A stretch of DNA of 64,000 bases. It comes from Patella vulgata (Eukaryota; Mollusca; Gastropoda; Patellidae). Location: the NCBI RefSeq assembly GCF_932274485.2, contig NC_065881.2, positions 46,634,702 to 46,698,701 of the forward strand, read 5' to 3'. Below the pieces are notes generated by a model. The model had not been told where the DNA came from, did not search any database, and was given only the letters and a program-made list of their open reading frames with translations. Within the stretch, counting starts at the first letter, position 1. Each line of letters starts with the position of its first letter. The translations under genes were made by a program, and so were the position numbers. This document shows positions 22,481-35,213 of this stretch, piece after piece.

Positions 22481-23445
22481 GTCCCCCGCCTTTCAAAGAA
22501 AGCAGGGGACTATTGAAATGGGTTTGTCCGTCCGTCTGTCTGTCTGTCTTTCACACTTTTTGGGACACAATAACTCTCCTTCTAATTGAGCTAGAATGTT
22601 CAAACTTGGTGTAGGTGTTTATTGGGTCAATGCCTTAATGATGAAGTTCGAAGATGAGCATTTTCTGCTAAGGGTAAATAGATACGCAATTTGATTGGTT
22701 GATGCTTTGGGACACGATAACTTTAGTTCTAATCAAGTGAGAGTGAGGACACTTGGTGTATAGCTTTATTACATCAATACCTTGACTAAGTTCGATAATG
22801 AACATTTTCTGCTGAGGGTAAGCAGAGCGATAAGCAATTTGTTTGGTCAAGACTTTGGAACACATTAACTCTCCTTCTAATTGAGGTAGAATGTTCAAAC
22901 CTTTTGTTGGCATTCATTAGGTGAATCCCTTGATGGAGTTCTATGATGAACATTGTCTGATTACGTTAGTCAGAGATAAGCAATCTGATTGGTTGATGCT
23001 TTAGGGGCACAATAACTTCGGTTATAATGAAGTGAGAGCGATGAAACTCTAAATATAGATTCATTATATCATTACCTTAACTAAGTTCGATTGTGCGAAT
23101 TTTCTGCCTGGGCTAAGGAGCGATAAGCAATTTGATTGGTCAAGCCTTTGGAACATAAAAACTCTGCTTTTAATTGAGGTAGAATGTTTAAACCTGATGT
23201 AGATGTTCCCTAAGTGAATGTCTTGACTGATTTCAATGATTAACATTTCAAGCTAAAGCTAAGCAGAGCTAATCAATTTCATTGGTCGATGCTTTGGGAC
23301 AAGATAATCTTGATTCTATCTGATAGAGAGTGATGAAACTTAGAGTGTAGTTTTGAAAAAAATAAATATGTGATTAATTAATATGTGTCATCTATTTATT
23401 TTGGGATTTCAATGGGGGACATCAGCCTCACTGTTGGCTTGTTTT
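22481..23445 (+). repeat. Rep-C copy, longest in the window
   Basis: Starts TTGTCCCCCGCCTTTCAAAG and ends CTCACTGTTGGCTTGTTTTC, with the inverted GGGGGACA motif near the end. The interior has more half-units of about 145 bp than the copy at 12424, which explains the greater length. Non-coding. Confidence 0.86.
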
Positions 23446-23745
23446 CTTTAAAAATGGCCTTACATATAATAATTTATACTACTGATAAGTCATCTAAGTC
23501 TCAGTTCAGCTACTGTGTCTTACAGATAGAAGTTTATGATTTAAGTCAAATTGATTAATTTCCCATTTTTCTGACTGTGGGCCATGTCAAAAAGAATCAT
23601 CATTCACTCCAGTCAGTGTAATAATGGGTGTTATGTACATAATGTTGATGTAGTAAGGTCCATTTTATTAATTGACTGAAATTAATTAGTTGCTAAATGT
23701 AGGACAAATTATCTGATAAATGGTAGATAATATAGGTATGATTTA

Positions 23746-24713
23746 TTTTTATACGCCCACATTTTCATGTGAACGTATTATGCTGTCGCCCCTGTCCGTC
23801 CGGATGTCCATCCGTCCACAATTGTTTGTGGACTCTCTACAGGTCACAATTCTTATCCGATTTCGACGAAACTTGAAATATAGGTTTATCCCCAAAAGAT
23901 CTCGGCTGCTTTCGATATTGGCACATATCAGACAGTAACTTCCTGAATTATGGCCCCTGATTGTACGAAAAATCACGTTTTTAGCTTGTGGACCCTATAG
24001 AGGTCATAATTTTTATCTGATTTAAAAAAACGTATTATTATATCACCGTTACACCCTAAGGACGACTGAGTTGGAATTTCGTGAAAATCGGCCCAAAATT
24101 GACAGACAAAATGGCCGCCGTTCGTTCTGGAATAGCATAAGAATATGTTATATCAAGGTTGTGGACCCTATAGAGGTCACAATTTTTATCCGATTTTGTT
24201 GAAACTTGAAATATAAGTTTATAACCCAAAGATCTTGGTTCCTTTCGATATTCGCACATATCGGACCGTAATTTCCTGAATTATGGCCCCTGATTGTACG
24301 AAAAATCGCGTTTTTAGCTTGTGGACCCTATAGAGGTCATAATTTTTATCCGATTTAAAAAAACGTATTATTATATCACTGTTACACCCTAAGGACGACT
24401 GAGTTTGAATTTCATGAAAATCGGCCCAAAATTGACAGACAAAATGGCCGCCGTTGTTTCACAAATAGCGTAAAAATATGGTATATCAAGGTTGTGGACC
24501 CTATAGAGGTCACAATTTTTATCCGATTTTGTTGAAACTTGAAATATAAGTTTATAACCCAAAGATCTCGGTTCCTTTCTATATATGCGCATATCGAATT
24601 GTAATTTCCTGAATTATGGCCCTTGATTGTAGGAAAAATCACTTTCTTGTTAGCTTGTTCTCTATCCATCTCTCGAAAATGTGGGCGTATCCTGCCTGGC
24701 AGCCGCTGGTTTC
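23746..24713 (+). mobile_element. Rep-E copy 1 (968 bp)
   Basis: The left end is TTATACGCCCACATTTTCAT and the right end AAAATGTGGGCGTATCCTGC followed by CAGCCGCTGGTT, so ACGCCCACATTTT is a terminal inverted repeat. The interior is a tandem of about 330-bp modules, each with CTATAGAGGTCACAATTTTT, TTATGGCCCCTGATTGTACG and AAAATGGCCGCCGTT. ORFs crossing it are fortuitous. Transposition mechanism unknown. Confidence 0.87.
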
Positions 24714-24956
24714 ATAAACTGTCTTTTGTCTTTGAAAATTTCTCAGCTTGAATTCCACATTATCTGAGGATTTTTCTTTCATCAATAAGTTTATAGGAGC
24801 AAAGGTACAGAAAAGGTTGACTCGATTTCAAGGTGTTAATCAATGAAAAGTAGTTCAATCAATGATTGTGAAGACAAGTGTTACTTAGTAAAAAATTTAT
24901 TGAACACAATGCAGAAGTAATCAAAATCAATTAGTTAGTAAAAGGTCCTTTAAGTG

Positions 24957-24996
24957 GTCAGTAGGACGTTAAACCCCATTTCATTTTTTTTCGTTT
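24957..24996 (+). repeat. 40-bp SINE tail with 10-bp target duplication
   Basis: Only the 3' tail of a SINE is present: CAGTAGGACGTTAAACCCCA followed by a T-rich end. It is flanked by perfect direct repeats CCTTTAAGTG at 24947-24956 and 24997-25006. The flanking repeats show that this is an independent, extremely 5'-truncated insertion. Confidence 0.88.
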
Positions 24997-25009
24997 CCTT
25001 TAAGTGTTC

Positions 25010-27398
25010 CTCTAAACCTTTAGAGCAAACATCTGCAGCCTGACATAGTCAATGGTTTGAATGAAAGGCCAGTGTATTAGATATAGAAAACTCTTAATAC
25101 ATTATAATTGTACTACATTTTCTTCTAGAATATTGAGAAATGAATATATTATTTTACTACAGAATGACAAAATGTAATTTATACAGCTTATAAAGCCATA
25201 AAATCATCTCCACTTATTCCAAAACCATATATACTTCAGATTCATTGTTTATTTAAGCTCATTTAATGTACATACTAGTACTTTTTCTAAAAATAACTTT
25301 CTTATTGAACTGAGGCAAAGATATATTTAGTAAATATTTTGTTAATTAATTCACAAATTTTGATGCTTACCAGTGTGACAGTGTCAGATGGTTCCTGGTG
25401 TGTGATTACTGTTCAGCACATGCGCAGTTGTAGGAGTGAACTCACACCGTTATGGACACGGTATGCATTGACTCCCCGTGATAGGATTTCCCCTAAGATT
25501 TTTTTAGGGTCGGTTTCTACACTATTATCTACCAATATTTACAGTATTACTATCAGGAGAGGGTGTCGAGTTTCTATTTTTTGTTTAATTCGATAAAAAG
25601 TAGAAATACAAATTGACAATCTGTATTATTATTCAGTATATTCCCGACCACAATGCAAAAATTTAATTCAAAATGATTGTCCCTTGTGCAATTTGCATGC
25701 ATGTTTGAACCCAAATTTACAACAAGTATTTATTACCGCTTTCTTTTCTTTGTATGGAATGGGGTGATAAATATATATTCATGTTCAAGAAATGGGTGTT
25801 TTTAGATTTAGTTTCAGATTTAGATCCCATGGTTTGCATGACAAAGAATTGGCATTTGAGTAATAAAACACACAGGCTATATTGTGAATTTTACTAAGAA
25901 GTACAAAATTAAAATAACAATGATATAGAGAAATCCCAATCATGTAAAGGCCAATATGCAATCTGCAAAATAGTTAATAATTAAAACATAGTTAAAACAT
26001 CAAAAAGTGTAATGACTACATCACTAAAAAAACCAAGGCAACAAGCCACAAACCATAGAAGTATCAATTTCAAGGCAATCAACTTAGATCCGTTGATCGT
26101 GTAACTACTGATTAGCTAATCACGATAACAAGTATGTTTATTAGTGACAAAACTCTAACCAAATACTTAAAAATAATTCTTAACAGTTTCGGACATGTGC
26201 AAGTACCCAAGAGCAAACACACCAAGAGTCAATTCAAACTGTCACACCGGTACATGCCTTTAGTGGTGAAATATTTAAATGATTTAAGACAGTAGTATTA
26301 TATAGCTTATATAATATATATTTTTAAACTGGTCAGTCTTACATGCTTTGTTGAATAATCTATTAATAGTAAATTTTATGAAATGTATAAAATTGTAAAT
26401 AATTGTTTATAAAGCAATTTTCGTTAAAAAATTTGTTTGGCCCAAAAAATGAAACCATCTGTTTTGAAAATATGACTACAAAATTTGAAATTGGATCTAT
26501 ATTACCGTTATTTATCACCCAATAACACATTCTACAGTACATATCGCTGTGATAACTTTCATAATCTACTGAGCGAGATATCGCTTTTCATGAATTTGAT
26601 TGGTTAATTAAAAAGGAACTACTTTTTTTTTATTAAAAAAGGACCTACGTTTTGGATCCAGTAATATTGTTGGAGAAAAGTTCTCATTACCATAAACAAT
26701 TACAATACTCGCCAATATATAGGACTTTGCATCATGTGACTTGTCAAAAAATGATGTACATGTATTACTACACCATAAAGTAATCAGGCTCAGTAAAATT
26801 AGATCTATACCAAAAAATTATATCAACTTATTTGTGCGCACAAGAAAGGGTTGGGTGATAAATAAAATCTCCTACTCGTCTTTTTGGATATCAAAAGACC
26901 ATTAGGAGATTCTCTATGAATAAATTAGATACAAAAAACGTACTAAATCCTCAGTCTACATGTTATTTACAAAAAAATACAAAGAGCAGTAGGCAGTCTC
27001 AGAAACAGATTATTTTATTTTGGGACCTTATTTGTATGTATGTATATTTAATTTTTAAGTTCAGATTATAATAATGTAGTCAAGTTAAAAGGAATGATGG
27101 GATAGTTTGTTTTTTGGTAGTCATAAATAAATTAAATACCATAGTTTATTTCTACTTCTTAGATTTACGTTTTTTAAGTTCAGATAATAATAATGTAATC
27201 ATGCTAATATAAGTTATTATTTTAGTAAATTATATACTATAGTTTGTTATCGTTTCTACGTCTTAAATAACATAGAATTACATTTTACTTCCATTCCACC
27301 ACTCTGCTCAGACTTTTTAATGTAGGTAATAAATAAAGGTATAGTGTATATTTAAACAATAAACATGAAAGTAGTAAGTTTTTTTAAAATATTTTTGT
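25010..27398. other. Intergenic DNA without recognised genes
   Basis: AT-rich, with short ORFs that look random. A stretch near 27055-27220 contains a loose duplication of TTTTTAAGTTCAGAT about 125 bp apart. Nothing else is supportable. Confidence 0.5.
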
Positions 27399-28128
27399 TT
27401 AAAGATGCATTATGTAGGAGCTAAATCTGTTTAATACAGATCTTGCGTTTGACCTGAAATATTATATAAATCATTAAAGATACATTATGTAAGATTTAGA
27501 TAAAGAACTAGCCATTCTTGCTATAATAGTTCGAAAGTAGATGATGTAAAATGTATAATTTGAAAATTTCATTCAAATTACTCTATTGCAAGCGAAGATA
27601 TTAACCTTTGAAGGTTTGACAGACGTGTGCAATAATTTCAACCACCGTACTGGTTGATCGAAGCTAAGTCTCGGTCCTCCATATTTGATTAAATCAAAGT
27701 TTGCTGAACCATTCTAATCTATTTAATATCGGAGAAATCTGATGCCATCGAGAGTTGATTAAGGCCTGGATCAGTTAATTAATGTCTAATTAATACTTTA
27801 GAAAACATTTCAGGCCTAAAGAAAGACCTGCAATAGGCAGATTTAGCTCTTGCATAATGCATGTTTAATTAGACATTTATTCACTTACCAAGTCCATAAT
27901 AAACGCTCTAAACCATCGAATGCTTTTGATTTTCAACGGGTTTAAACACGATTGCTAGTTAATAATTTACTTTAAAAATGGATTATCGAGACTTTCTTTA
28001 TTATCATAACAACAGTAGCAATGACAATCGAGACTACACTATTCTTCATTATCTACTTGTTAACTATTATAGCGAGAACTGCCAGCTCTTTTTCAATGGG
28101 CATAAATCTTACATAATGCATCTTTGAA
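27399..28128 (-). mobile_element. MITE-1 copy interrupted by another MITE-1
   Basis: The outer copy starts TTAAAGATGCATTATGTAGG and ends ACATAATGCATCTTTGAA, with a second MITE-1 at 27474-27869 inside it. The outer interior resumes with a segment (TTAGACATTTATTCAC) that is continuous in the uninterrupted copy at 48451-48830. Confidence 0.87.
27474..27869 (+). mobile_element. MITE-1 copy nested within MITE-1
   Basis: Runs from TTAAAGATACATTATGTAAG to TAATGCATGTTTAA. TTAA is present at both junctions, while the equivalent site of the uninterrupted copy near 48530 has a single TTAA. This is direct evidence for a TTAA target duplication. Confidence 0.88.
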
Positions 28129-28237
28129 TATTTAAAATGCATAAATATATTTCAATTTAACAAGTGCTAAAACATGATTATATGTGCCATGTAAATTAAT
28201 TTAATCAAACTCTAAAATAAGAAAAAACCATTAACTA

Positions 28238-29608
28238 TGATGGACGTATATTGTTGTCACCCCTATCTGTCCTTCCCCAATTTGGTTGTGGACACTCTTT
28301 AAGTCACAATTCTTATTTGATTTTGACGAAACTTCAAATATAGGTTAATCTCAAAAGATCTTGGTTCATTGGCATGTATCGAATCGAAACTTCATGGATT
28401 ATGGCCCCTGATTGTACGAAAAATCATGTTTTTAGCTTGTGGACACTCTAGAGGACACAATTTTCATCTGGTTTTGATGAAACTTGAAATGTATGTTTAT
28501 AACCCAAAGATCTTGGTTCCTTTCGATATTTGCATATATCAGATTGTAACTTCCGAAATTATGGCCCCTGATTGTACAGAAAATCGCGTTTTTAGCTTGT
28601 GGTTCCTCTAGAGGTCACATGGATTATGGCCCCTGATTGTACGAAAAATCATGTTTTTAGCTTGTGGACACTCTAGAGGACACAATTTTCATCTGGTTTT
28701 GATGAAACTTGAAATGCATGTTTATAACCCAAAGATCTTGGTTCCTTTTGATATTTGCACATATTAGATTGTAACTTCCAAATTATGGCCCCTGATTGTA
28801 CAGAACATCGCGTTTTTAGCTTGTGGTCCCTCTAGAGGTCACAATTACTATCCGATTTAAAAAAATGTTTGATATCACCATTACACAATAAAGAATAACC
28901 TTCTTTAACTTTCGTGAAAATTGGACCAAAACTGCCGGACAAAATGGCCATCCCTCGTACGCAGATAGTGTAAATATATGGTATATCAAGGTTGTGTACC
29001 CTCTAGAGGCCACAATTTTGATCCGATTTTGATGAAAGTTTAAATTAATGTTTATATCACAAAGATCTTGGTTCCTTTCGAAAATCGTGCATATCTGAAC
29101 GTAACGTCCTGGATTATGGCCCCTAATTGTTTGAGAAATTGCATTTTTAGCTCATGGACCTGCTAGAAGTTGCAATTTGTATTCAATTTTAAAAAATGTT
29201 TAAATATATCACCGTTAACACATCAATGAAGGTTGAGTTCACATTTCGTAAAAATCTGACCCAAAGTGCTGGACAAAATGGCCACTCCTTGTACGCAAAT
29301 ACTGTAAAAGTATGTAATACCAATGTTGTGGACACAATTTTTATCTGATTTTGATGAAACTTGAAATGTATGATTATAATCCAAAGAGCTTGGTTCCTTT
29401 GGATATTTGAGCATATCGGACAGTAACTTCCTGAATTATGGCCCCTGATTGTACAAAAAAAATCACATTTTTAGCCTGTGGATCCTCTAGAGATCACAAT
29501 TTGTATCCGATTTTAAAAAGCATTTAAATGTATCACTGTTATAGGTTGTGGACTTTCTATCCATCTCTTGCAAAATGTGGGCGTATCTTGCCTGGCAACC
29601 GCTGGTTA
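28238..29608 (+). mobile_element. Rep-E copy 2 (about 1.37 kb)
   Basis: Starts near GATGGACGTATATTGTTGTC and ends GCAAAATGTGGGCGTATCTT with CCTGGCAACCGCTGGTT. It contains a near-exact local duplication of about 227 bp (28391-28617 repeated from 28618). Modules are the same as in copy 1 but more diverged. Confidence 0.84.
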
Positions 29609-31820
29609 ATATTATTTATTGAGTCTTTTTCAATTTAAGAAGTTTCATGGCTCAGATTTGCTTTGAATTAAATGGAGGATTACTATTCCTGCAGACTTTT
29701 GATGTATAATTAAAGGCCCTGATGATCATTTTCATTTTTCAGACAATATCTAAGAGGCCTATTAAAAGGTTTTATGCTGGCTTGCTAATATCATCTGCAG
29801 AGAATGGCTAATGCAATATTTTCAATTCATCATATCTTTGAAAATACTGATGAGAATTGAACCATTATTGGACTGGTATTCCTTATAGAGGTTTAATTGT
29901 TGGCCTGATATTCCTTTTAGAGATTGTTATTTGTACGGGATTCAAAATCCTCAAATGACAGTCAGCAGGTTTAATATGTTCATACAGTTTTGAAATTTAA
30001 ATGACTGGTCTATCTGTCTCATGTTTAGGAATTAGCTTGATAAACATTACATAGTGTACACAAGCTATTGCCTATATTAATAATAAGCCTTACCCCATAG
30101 AAGTCTTCTAATATGTTAGCAGATATTACAGATCATATGATTTTCCTACAAAACTATTTGTCTAACAATGTAGTTTATACAAAGAATTTCAGTGATATGT
30201 TTCAAATACCTCTATTATTTTGTTAATCATGTTCTAATTGCTTGATTCATGTATAAGAAATCATAATAAAAGGAATCGTAAATATTCTTATTGAATTCTT
30301 TCTTAAAGCCCACAATATTACTGTGGACAGTTGTATCTCATACATGCGCATAGATAGCTGTTACAAGTGGAAAAAGCCTGATGTGTGACACAATTTGATC
30401 TTATTTCATTCAATGCAGCATTTTCCTAAAATTCTAGAGTACACAAGTGGTTGAATATCATACATGGATTTAGTTGTAATTTTATAATTACATGGATTTA
30501 ATTGCAGTTGTATAATTAAATATTGTAAGATTGATTGTGTTTTATACAGAAAAGATTTATTTCCATTAGTGAAAAGCAGCATGATTTGTTGGCTCTGTAG
30601 TATATAATTTGGTTATGATTAACATGTAGCTTAGTCAAAAAGAAAAAAAATGTTTTTATGTCCTTTTCTACTGTACAGTTTATGGGAAATGTTACATCAG
30701 CATTAGCCAAAACTATGTATATAATGGGACCATCGTTTTTATAATGATCTTTATTGAAATTCATATCAAACATTTTTTGCCACATTTATCTAATAGACAT
30801 GTATGAAACTTATTTGTCATATTGTATAAATGCAGACTGGGAAATTTTTGGTTGTCTAAATGCCTAAAACTTGTATGTCTGGTCCATCAGGTTATTGCTA
30901 TTAAAAGTGAAAAAGTTAGCGTCTCTTGATGTGAAATTAATTTTATAGATAAATATATAGGGTTAGTATTTAATTGCTTAATATTGATAATTCTTCAATG
31001 AACACAAGTAAATTACGAAATTCACAATGTCAAAATGTCTCATTGATGATTTGACAGAACATTCTTTAAATTGGCAAACCAGTATACAAAATAATTTCCC
31101 AGTCTGTCATGGATTTGTTCTTCAAAGTTCTTGTTTGTTTATTGTTTTAAGGTTCTTTATTTAATAAATATATTGCATTGAATAAGCCATGCAGTAGCAC
31201 AAGGAAATGCTCCGGGAGACTTAGGTATGATAGAACTTTTTTGGTACCAAAATGCAAATTTATAACATTTACTAAGGATGGAAGACCTTTTTATAACATC
31301 TTTTGCTGAGGACCCTTGTGATGATTATCAACCAAACCCATCCTGTAGTTGAGCTGTTGTAGTCATGATTTTATTTTTTTCTCAGGGCACATTTGTGCAA
31401 ATTATTTATCATGCATCAATCTTGTTACGTATCGTTGACATTAAAAATTGTTTTATTTATTTCTTTACTGTGTGATTTTATTTTTTCGAACAATGAAATC
31501 TAGAATAAAGAAAACCGTTCATGAAAAAGAAAAAGTTTTCTTATAAAATCTGAAGAGCGAATTATCTCCCCTTCACCACACACTAAATCTGTAACCAAAT
31601 CCCTTGTCGCAAGTATTGATTCACGTAGTGTTAGAATCAGTTAAGTAACAATGATGCATCTTCACTGGTTTGTACTGGTACTTGTAAGCCTTCAGAGGGT
31701 TTTGTAACTGGATAGAACTATATAAGACATACAAGTTATTATATGCTCTGGCATATGAATAATCTGAGAAACAAACACTCCATAAGCTGATTATGGGGTA
31801 TGTTGATCCATATAACCATA
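29609..31820. other. Intergenic DNA without recognised genes
   Basis: No ORF, RNA or repeat family I recognise, although the stretch is over 2 kb. Confidence 0.5.
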
Positions 31821-32529
31821 TAATTCCAAATAAAAAAAATATTTTGGTTTTCAGATACTCCCATGTCACTTAAAAAGAGCCGTATGACCCTTTTTTATTT
31901 CAAAAATAAAAATGATCTTATTAATTAACACACATAAATGTTTTCCTGTGTTACAGGAAGTAACTTTAGTATATCTCGGGAAATTAGTCAAATACACTTT
32001 TTTGCATTTTTAAAATCTCCCAATTAATATGCACATTTCTGTCTAAGCTGTGTATTTCTACGTCAATTAGAACTGTTCTGGGTATCATGTGTCCAAATGT
32101 TGGATCTTGATTTGTGGAAATTTTGAAATGCAAAAGGTTCTATCTCTTACTCTTTTTTTTCCAAAGAACACATGGAAACACAGTTAATGAATATTTTTAC
32201 ATAATTTTGATCTGCTTTACATATTAAATTTATCTGGTAAGTTTTAGTTCTTAAATGCTTTTTCATAAAGTTTTTGGGTCTCAAATCGCAAAGTTGTTTC
32301 TTGTAATCTGACAAGGTTTGGAGTTTAATTTATTCAGGATAGCCCCTTGGGACAAATAGTGATAATTATTTTACACTAATTTTGTACAAGTGATAATTAT
32401 TTTACACTAATTTTGTACAATTTCACCCTTAAATGTACCATCACCTCAATATTTCATGAGATACACGCTGTGGCAGTTTCAGTTTTTCCAACATTTACCC
32501 TGTGTATGAAATTGATTATTTATTGCATG

Positions 32530-34005
32530 AAACCAGCAAAGTGTACCAATTTCTGTAGTGTTAGAACAAAGAAATGTACTGTTCTTACAGAAGCTGATAG
32601 GAAACATAACTTTGATATGTTGTGGTCGATGAGCTGGGATGAGAAAAAAGTTTTTGTAAATGGACTTGTAGATAAGAAAAAGGTTACAGTTATTACCTAC
32701 ATAAAGATGGGTCTAGAGTCTCTGTATGTAAAAACATGGTTCTGACAACATGAAATTTGGGCCAGAGAGCTGTTTATAAATGGGTGGATCAAGCTAATGT
32801 TGTTCACAGAGAAACTAGACTTAAATGAAGAAGTCGAGTGGATGAAACCAGTGATATTTATAAACAAGTTGTTGAATTTCTAGACAGTCTCCCCAAAATA
32901 CCATCTCATTATTGCAGGAAATCAACTGAAAAATTTTATTTACAACCTTTATGAGTCTCTACAATGTTTATCAAGACTACTGTCGAACTACCAGCAAGCC
33001 GATCATGAACAGAACTTCTTTTAAGGTGATATTTGATGACAAAAATATAGCTCTTTTGAAGCCGAAAAAAGATCAGTGCGACATTTGCTGTGCCCATGAT
33101 GTTGGTAATATAACTGATGATGAATTTGCTAAACACATTGAACAGAAAAACATTGCTAGAGAGGAAAAAAATAAAGATAAAGAAGAAGCACTCAAAGATG
33201 AAACATTGGCAGTCATAACTGGATGTCCAGGCCGTGCTTTTGTGTCCTATTCTAAAAACTAGTGCTTTGTATTATAAAACTAAACTTGCCATGCATAACT
33301 TCACCATTTATAACCTCTCAACCAATGATGTAAAATGTTACATCTGGCATGAGGGAGAGGGTGATCTCTCTGCAAACACATTTTTATCATTTCTCAGTAA
33401 CTACGTCAAACATTTGGGAAAAATATAAAACATTAATTATATACAGCATTGGACGTTGCTACCAAAAGAAACAGTGTCCTGTCAAATGCCTTGTATAAAC
33501 TGACCGTTGAGGATGACCTTCTTATAGTCCATAAATATTCAAATGGAAGCCGATAGTGTCCATGCTATCATTGAGCGAAAGCTTCGAAACAAACCTATAT
33601 ATTGGCCTTACTAGTATGTTGAGTAAATAGCCATAGCCAGAAACATTCCACCGCCTTATGAAGTTCATAACGTAAATCATGAGTTTTTCAAACATTACAG
33701 CAAGTTAAACAATTATACTTCAATCAGACCAGGAACTAAAACTGTAGATCCCACGGTAACAGATGTAAGAGCATACAAATACCCACCAAGAAAAGATTCT
33801 AAAATCCAGTACAAATTAGACTTTAATGACATCTGGCAACAACTTCCAAGGCGCGCATTTACCCATACTCCTTCTGGTGAACCTGTACCAAGACTTTATC
33901 AAAATTCCTTAAAAATCAAACAATCTAAATGGCACCATTTACAAGAACTCAAACAAGTTATCCCTAGACCATATCATATATTTTATGATAACCTTTTACA
34001 TTAAA
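32530..34005 (+). pseudogene. Decayed putative transposase with Cys-rich KDQCDICC motif
   Basis: Fragments in several frames read in family order: VLTEADRKHNFDMLW and SWDEKKVFVNGLVDKK; FLDSLPKIPSHYCRKSTEK; YQDYCRTTSKPIMNRTSF; ALLKPKKDQCDICCAHDVGN; SALYYKTKLAMHNFTIYNLS with WHEGEGDLSANTF; MEADSVHAIIERKLRNKPIY; SIRPGTKTVDPTVTDVRAYK; IQYKLDFNDIWQQLPRRAF. From memory these match a large family of uncharacterised invertebrate proteins that look like DDE-type transposases (possibly Pfam DUF7869). I could not check the name. Several frameshifts and stops separate the pieces, so no protein is made. Confidence 0.8.
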
Positions 34006-34007
34006 AC

Positions 34008-34085
34008 TCATAAGGTCCGTTGTTGAGTCAACTGGGGTCAATTCGATTCCCCATGGACATTAAACTCTATTTCTCTCTTTTTTTT
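34008..34085 (+). repeat. SINE-B fragment
   Basis: GTCCGTTGTTGAGTCAACTG, a B-box-like TCGATTCCCCATGG and GACATTAAACTCTATTTCTC are pieces of SINE-B. It follows directly after the decayed transposase gene. Confidence 0.7.
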
Positions 34086-34698
34086 TTACATTAAAACCCC
34101 CTTTAAGTGCCTTCTTGGAGGAATTACATTTGTTTGTGTTTATTCATGACATAAAAAATCATTTTGAAAGCTTCTGTTTTGGCGGAGGAGATATGGTATA
34201 GTGATCAAACCAGAAGACCTCAAAATAACAATAAGTTTGTTTTTCTTTTCTGTCAGATAGATCAGCTACTTGTTTTGTTTTATTGTTCTCTAATTAAAGT
34301 TTTTACACAATTTAAAAAGTGTTATAATGGCCTATATAGATATCAGTTTTACTGTGTCAAAAGGTTGTATCTCGAATTAATTCAAATACAAAAAATATTT
34401 AATGAAAACATAGTTGACAAACAAAAGATAACCATCAAGGGGGGTAAGTATCTTAGACACACTATTGTGGACACAATAGTAAAATTATGAGATAGTTATT
34501 TGTGTCTCCTGAAAAATTTAGAAATTCTTAGATACACTCCATTAACACTTCACCTACGATATGTACCCTAGACTCAATTATCAATTATGCAACCCTTATA
34601 AGTGTTATTGACACTCATAAATCATACTGGATAATCATAGATTTAACAACATGATGAGATAAATCTAGTGACTTGAAACCTGATGTTTATGAGAAGTC

Positions 34699-34733
34699 CA
34701 GAACAGTAGGACGTTAAACCCCATTTCATTTCA
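34699..34733 (+). repeat. 35-bp SINE tail with 13-bp target duplication
   Basis: Only CAGAACAGTAGGACGTTAAA and the following CCCCATTTCATTTCA are present. Perfect direct repeats TTTATGAGAAGTC flank it at 34686-34698 and 34734-34746. The related MITE at 40281 has a single copy of this site, which shows the empty state. Confidence 0.92.
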
Positions 34734-35213
34734 TTTATGAGAAGTCATTTAGCCCAGTGGTCAGTAATAATCCTTTGGTAAAATAAAACACAAAAATAAA
34801 AACCTTCACTCATCAGATTTTTACCAAGGATTATCTGAGAACCAGAATATTTCTTTGTATGGCCTAAATGGATTATTCTCCTATAGACGACCTCTAAATT
34901 AAGGTTTTAGGTACAATTTGAGATGCAAATTAAAATAGGATATGAAATTGTCACTCAATTGTATCCTTTACCTTCAACTTGTCAGGACAAATCAAGTGTA
35001 GATACTCACAAGAGTTTAAATTTGTGAGAAAGCATCACCATACTCAACTGAAAATAAAGGATATTTTTAAATTAAAAGCATTGTTTTTATTCAGATCATT
35101 TTCAGTCTGTGAACATTTATTATGTTGATAACATATATATATACGTCTGTTTATAATGGTTAATATGGCAAGATTTCTCTCTTAAAACAACATTCTTAAT
35201 AATAACAATAAGT

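Larger units (their letters stand above)
31821..34867 (+). mobile_element. 3-kb DNA transposon relic, likely parent of MITE-2
   Basis: The left 130 bp (AAAAAAAATATTTTGG, CAGATACTCCCATGTCACTT, AAAAAGAGCC) matches the left of the MITE at 40281. The right 290 bp (ACAACATGATGAGATAAAT, TTTATGAGAAGTC, ACCAGAATATTTCTTTGTAT) matches its right half. Between them lies a decayed transposase-like gene. Both edges are bounded by TAA. It has taken a later 35-bp SINE-tail insertion. The superfamily was not determined from the sequence. Confidence 0.83.

Noticed and set aside
25339-25596. 85-codon ORF in the intergenic region
   Set aside because: No recognisable domain or codon pattern. Neighbouring sequence is non-coding.
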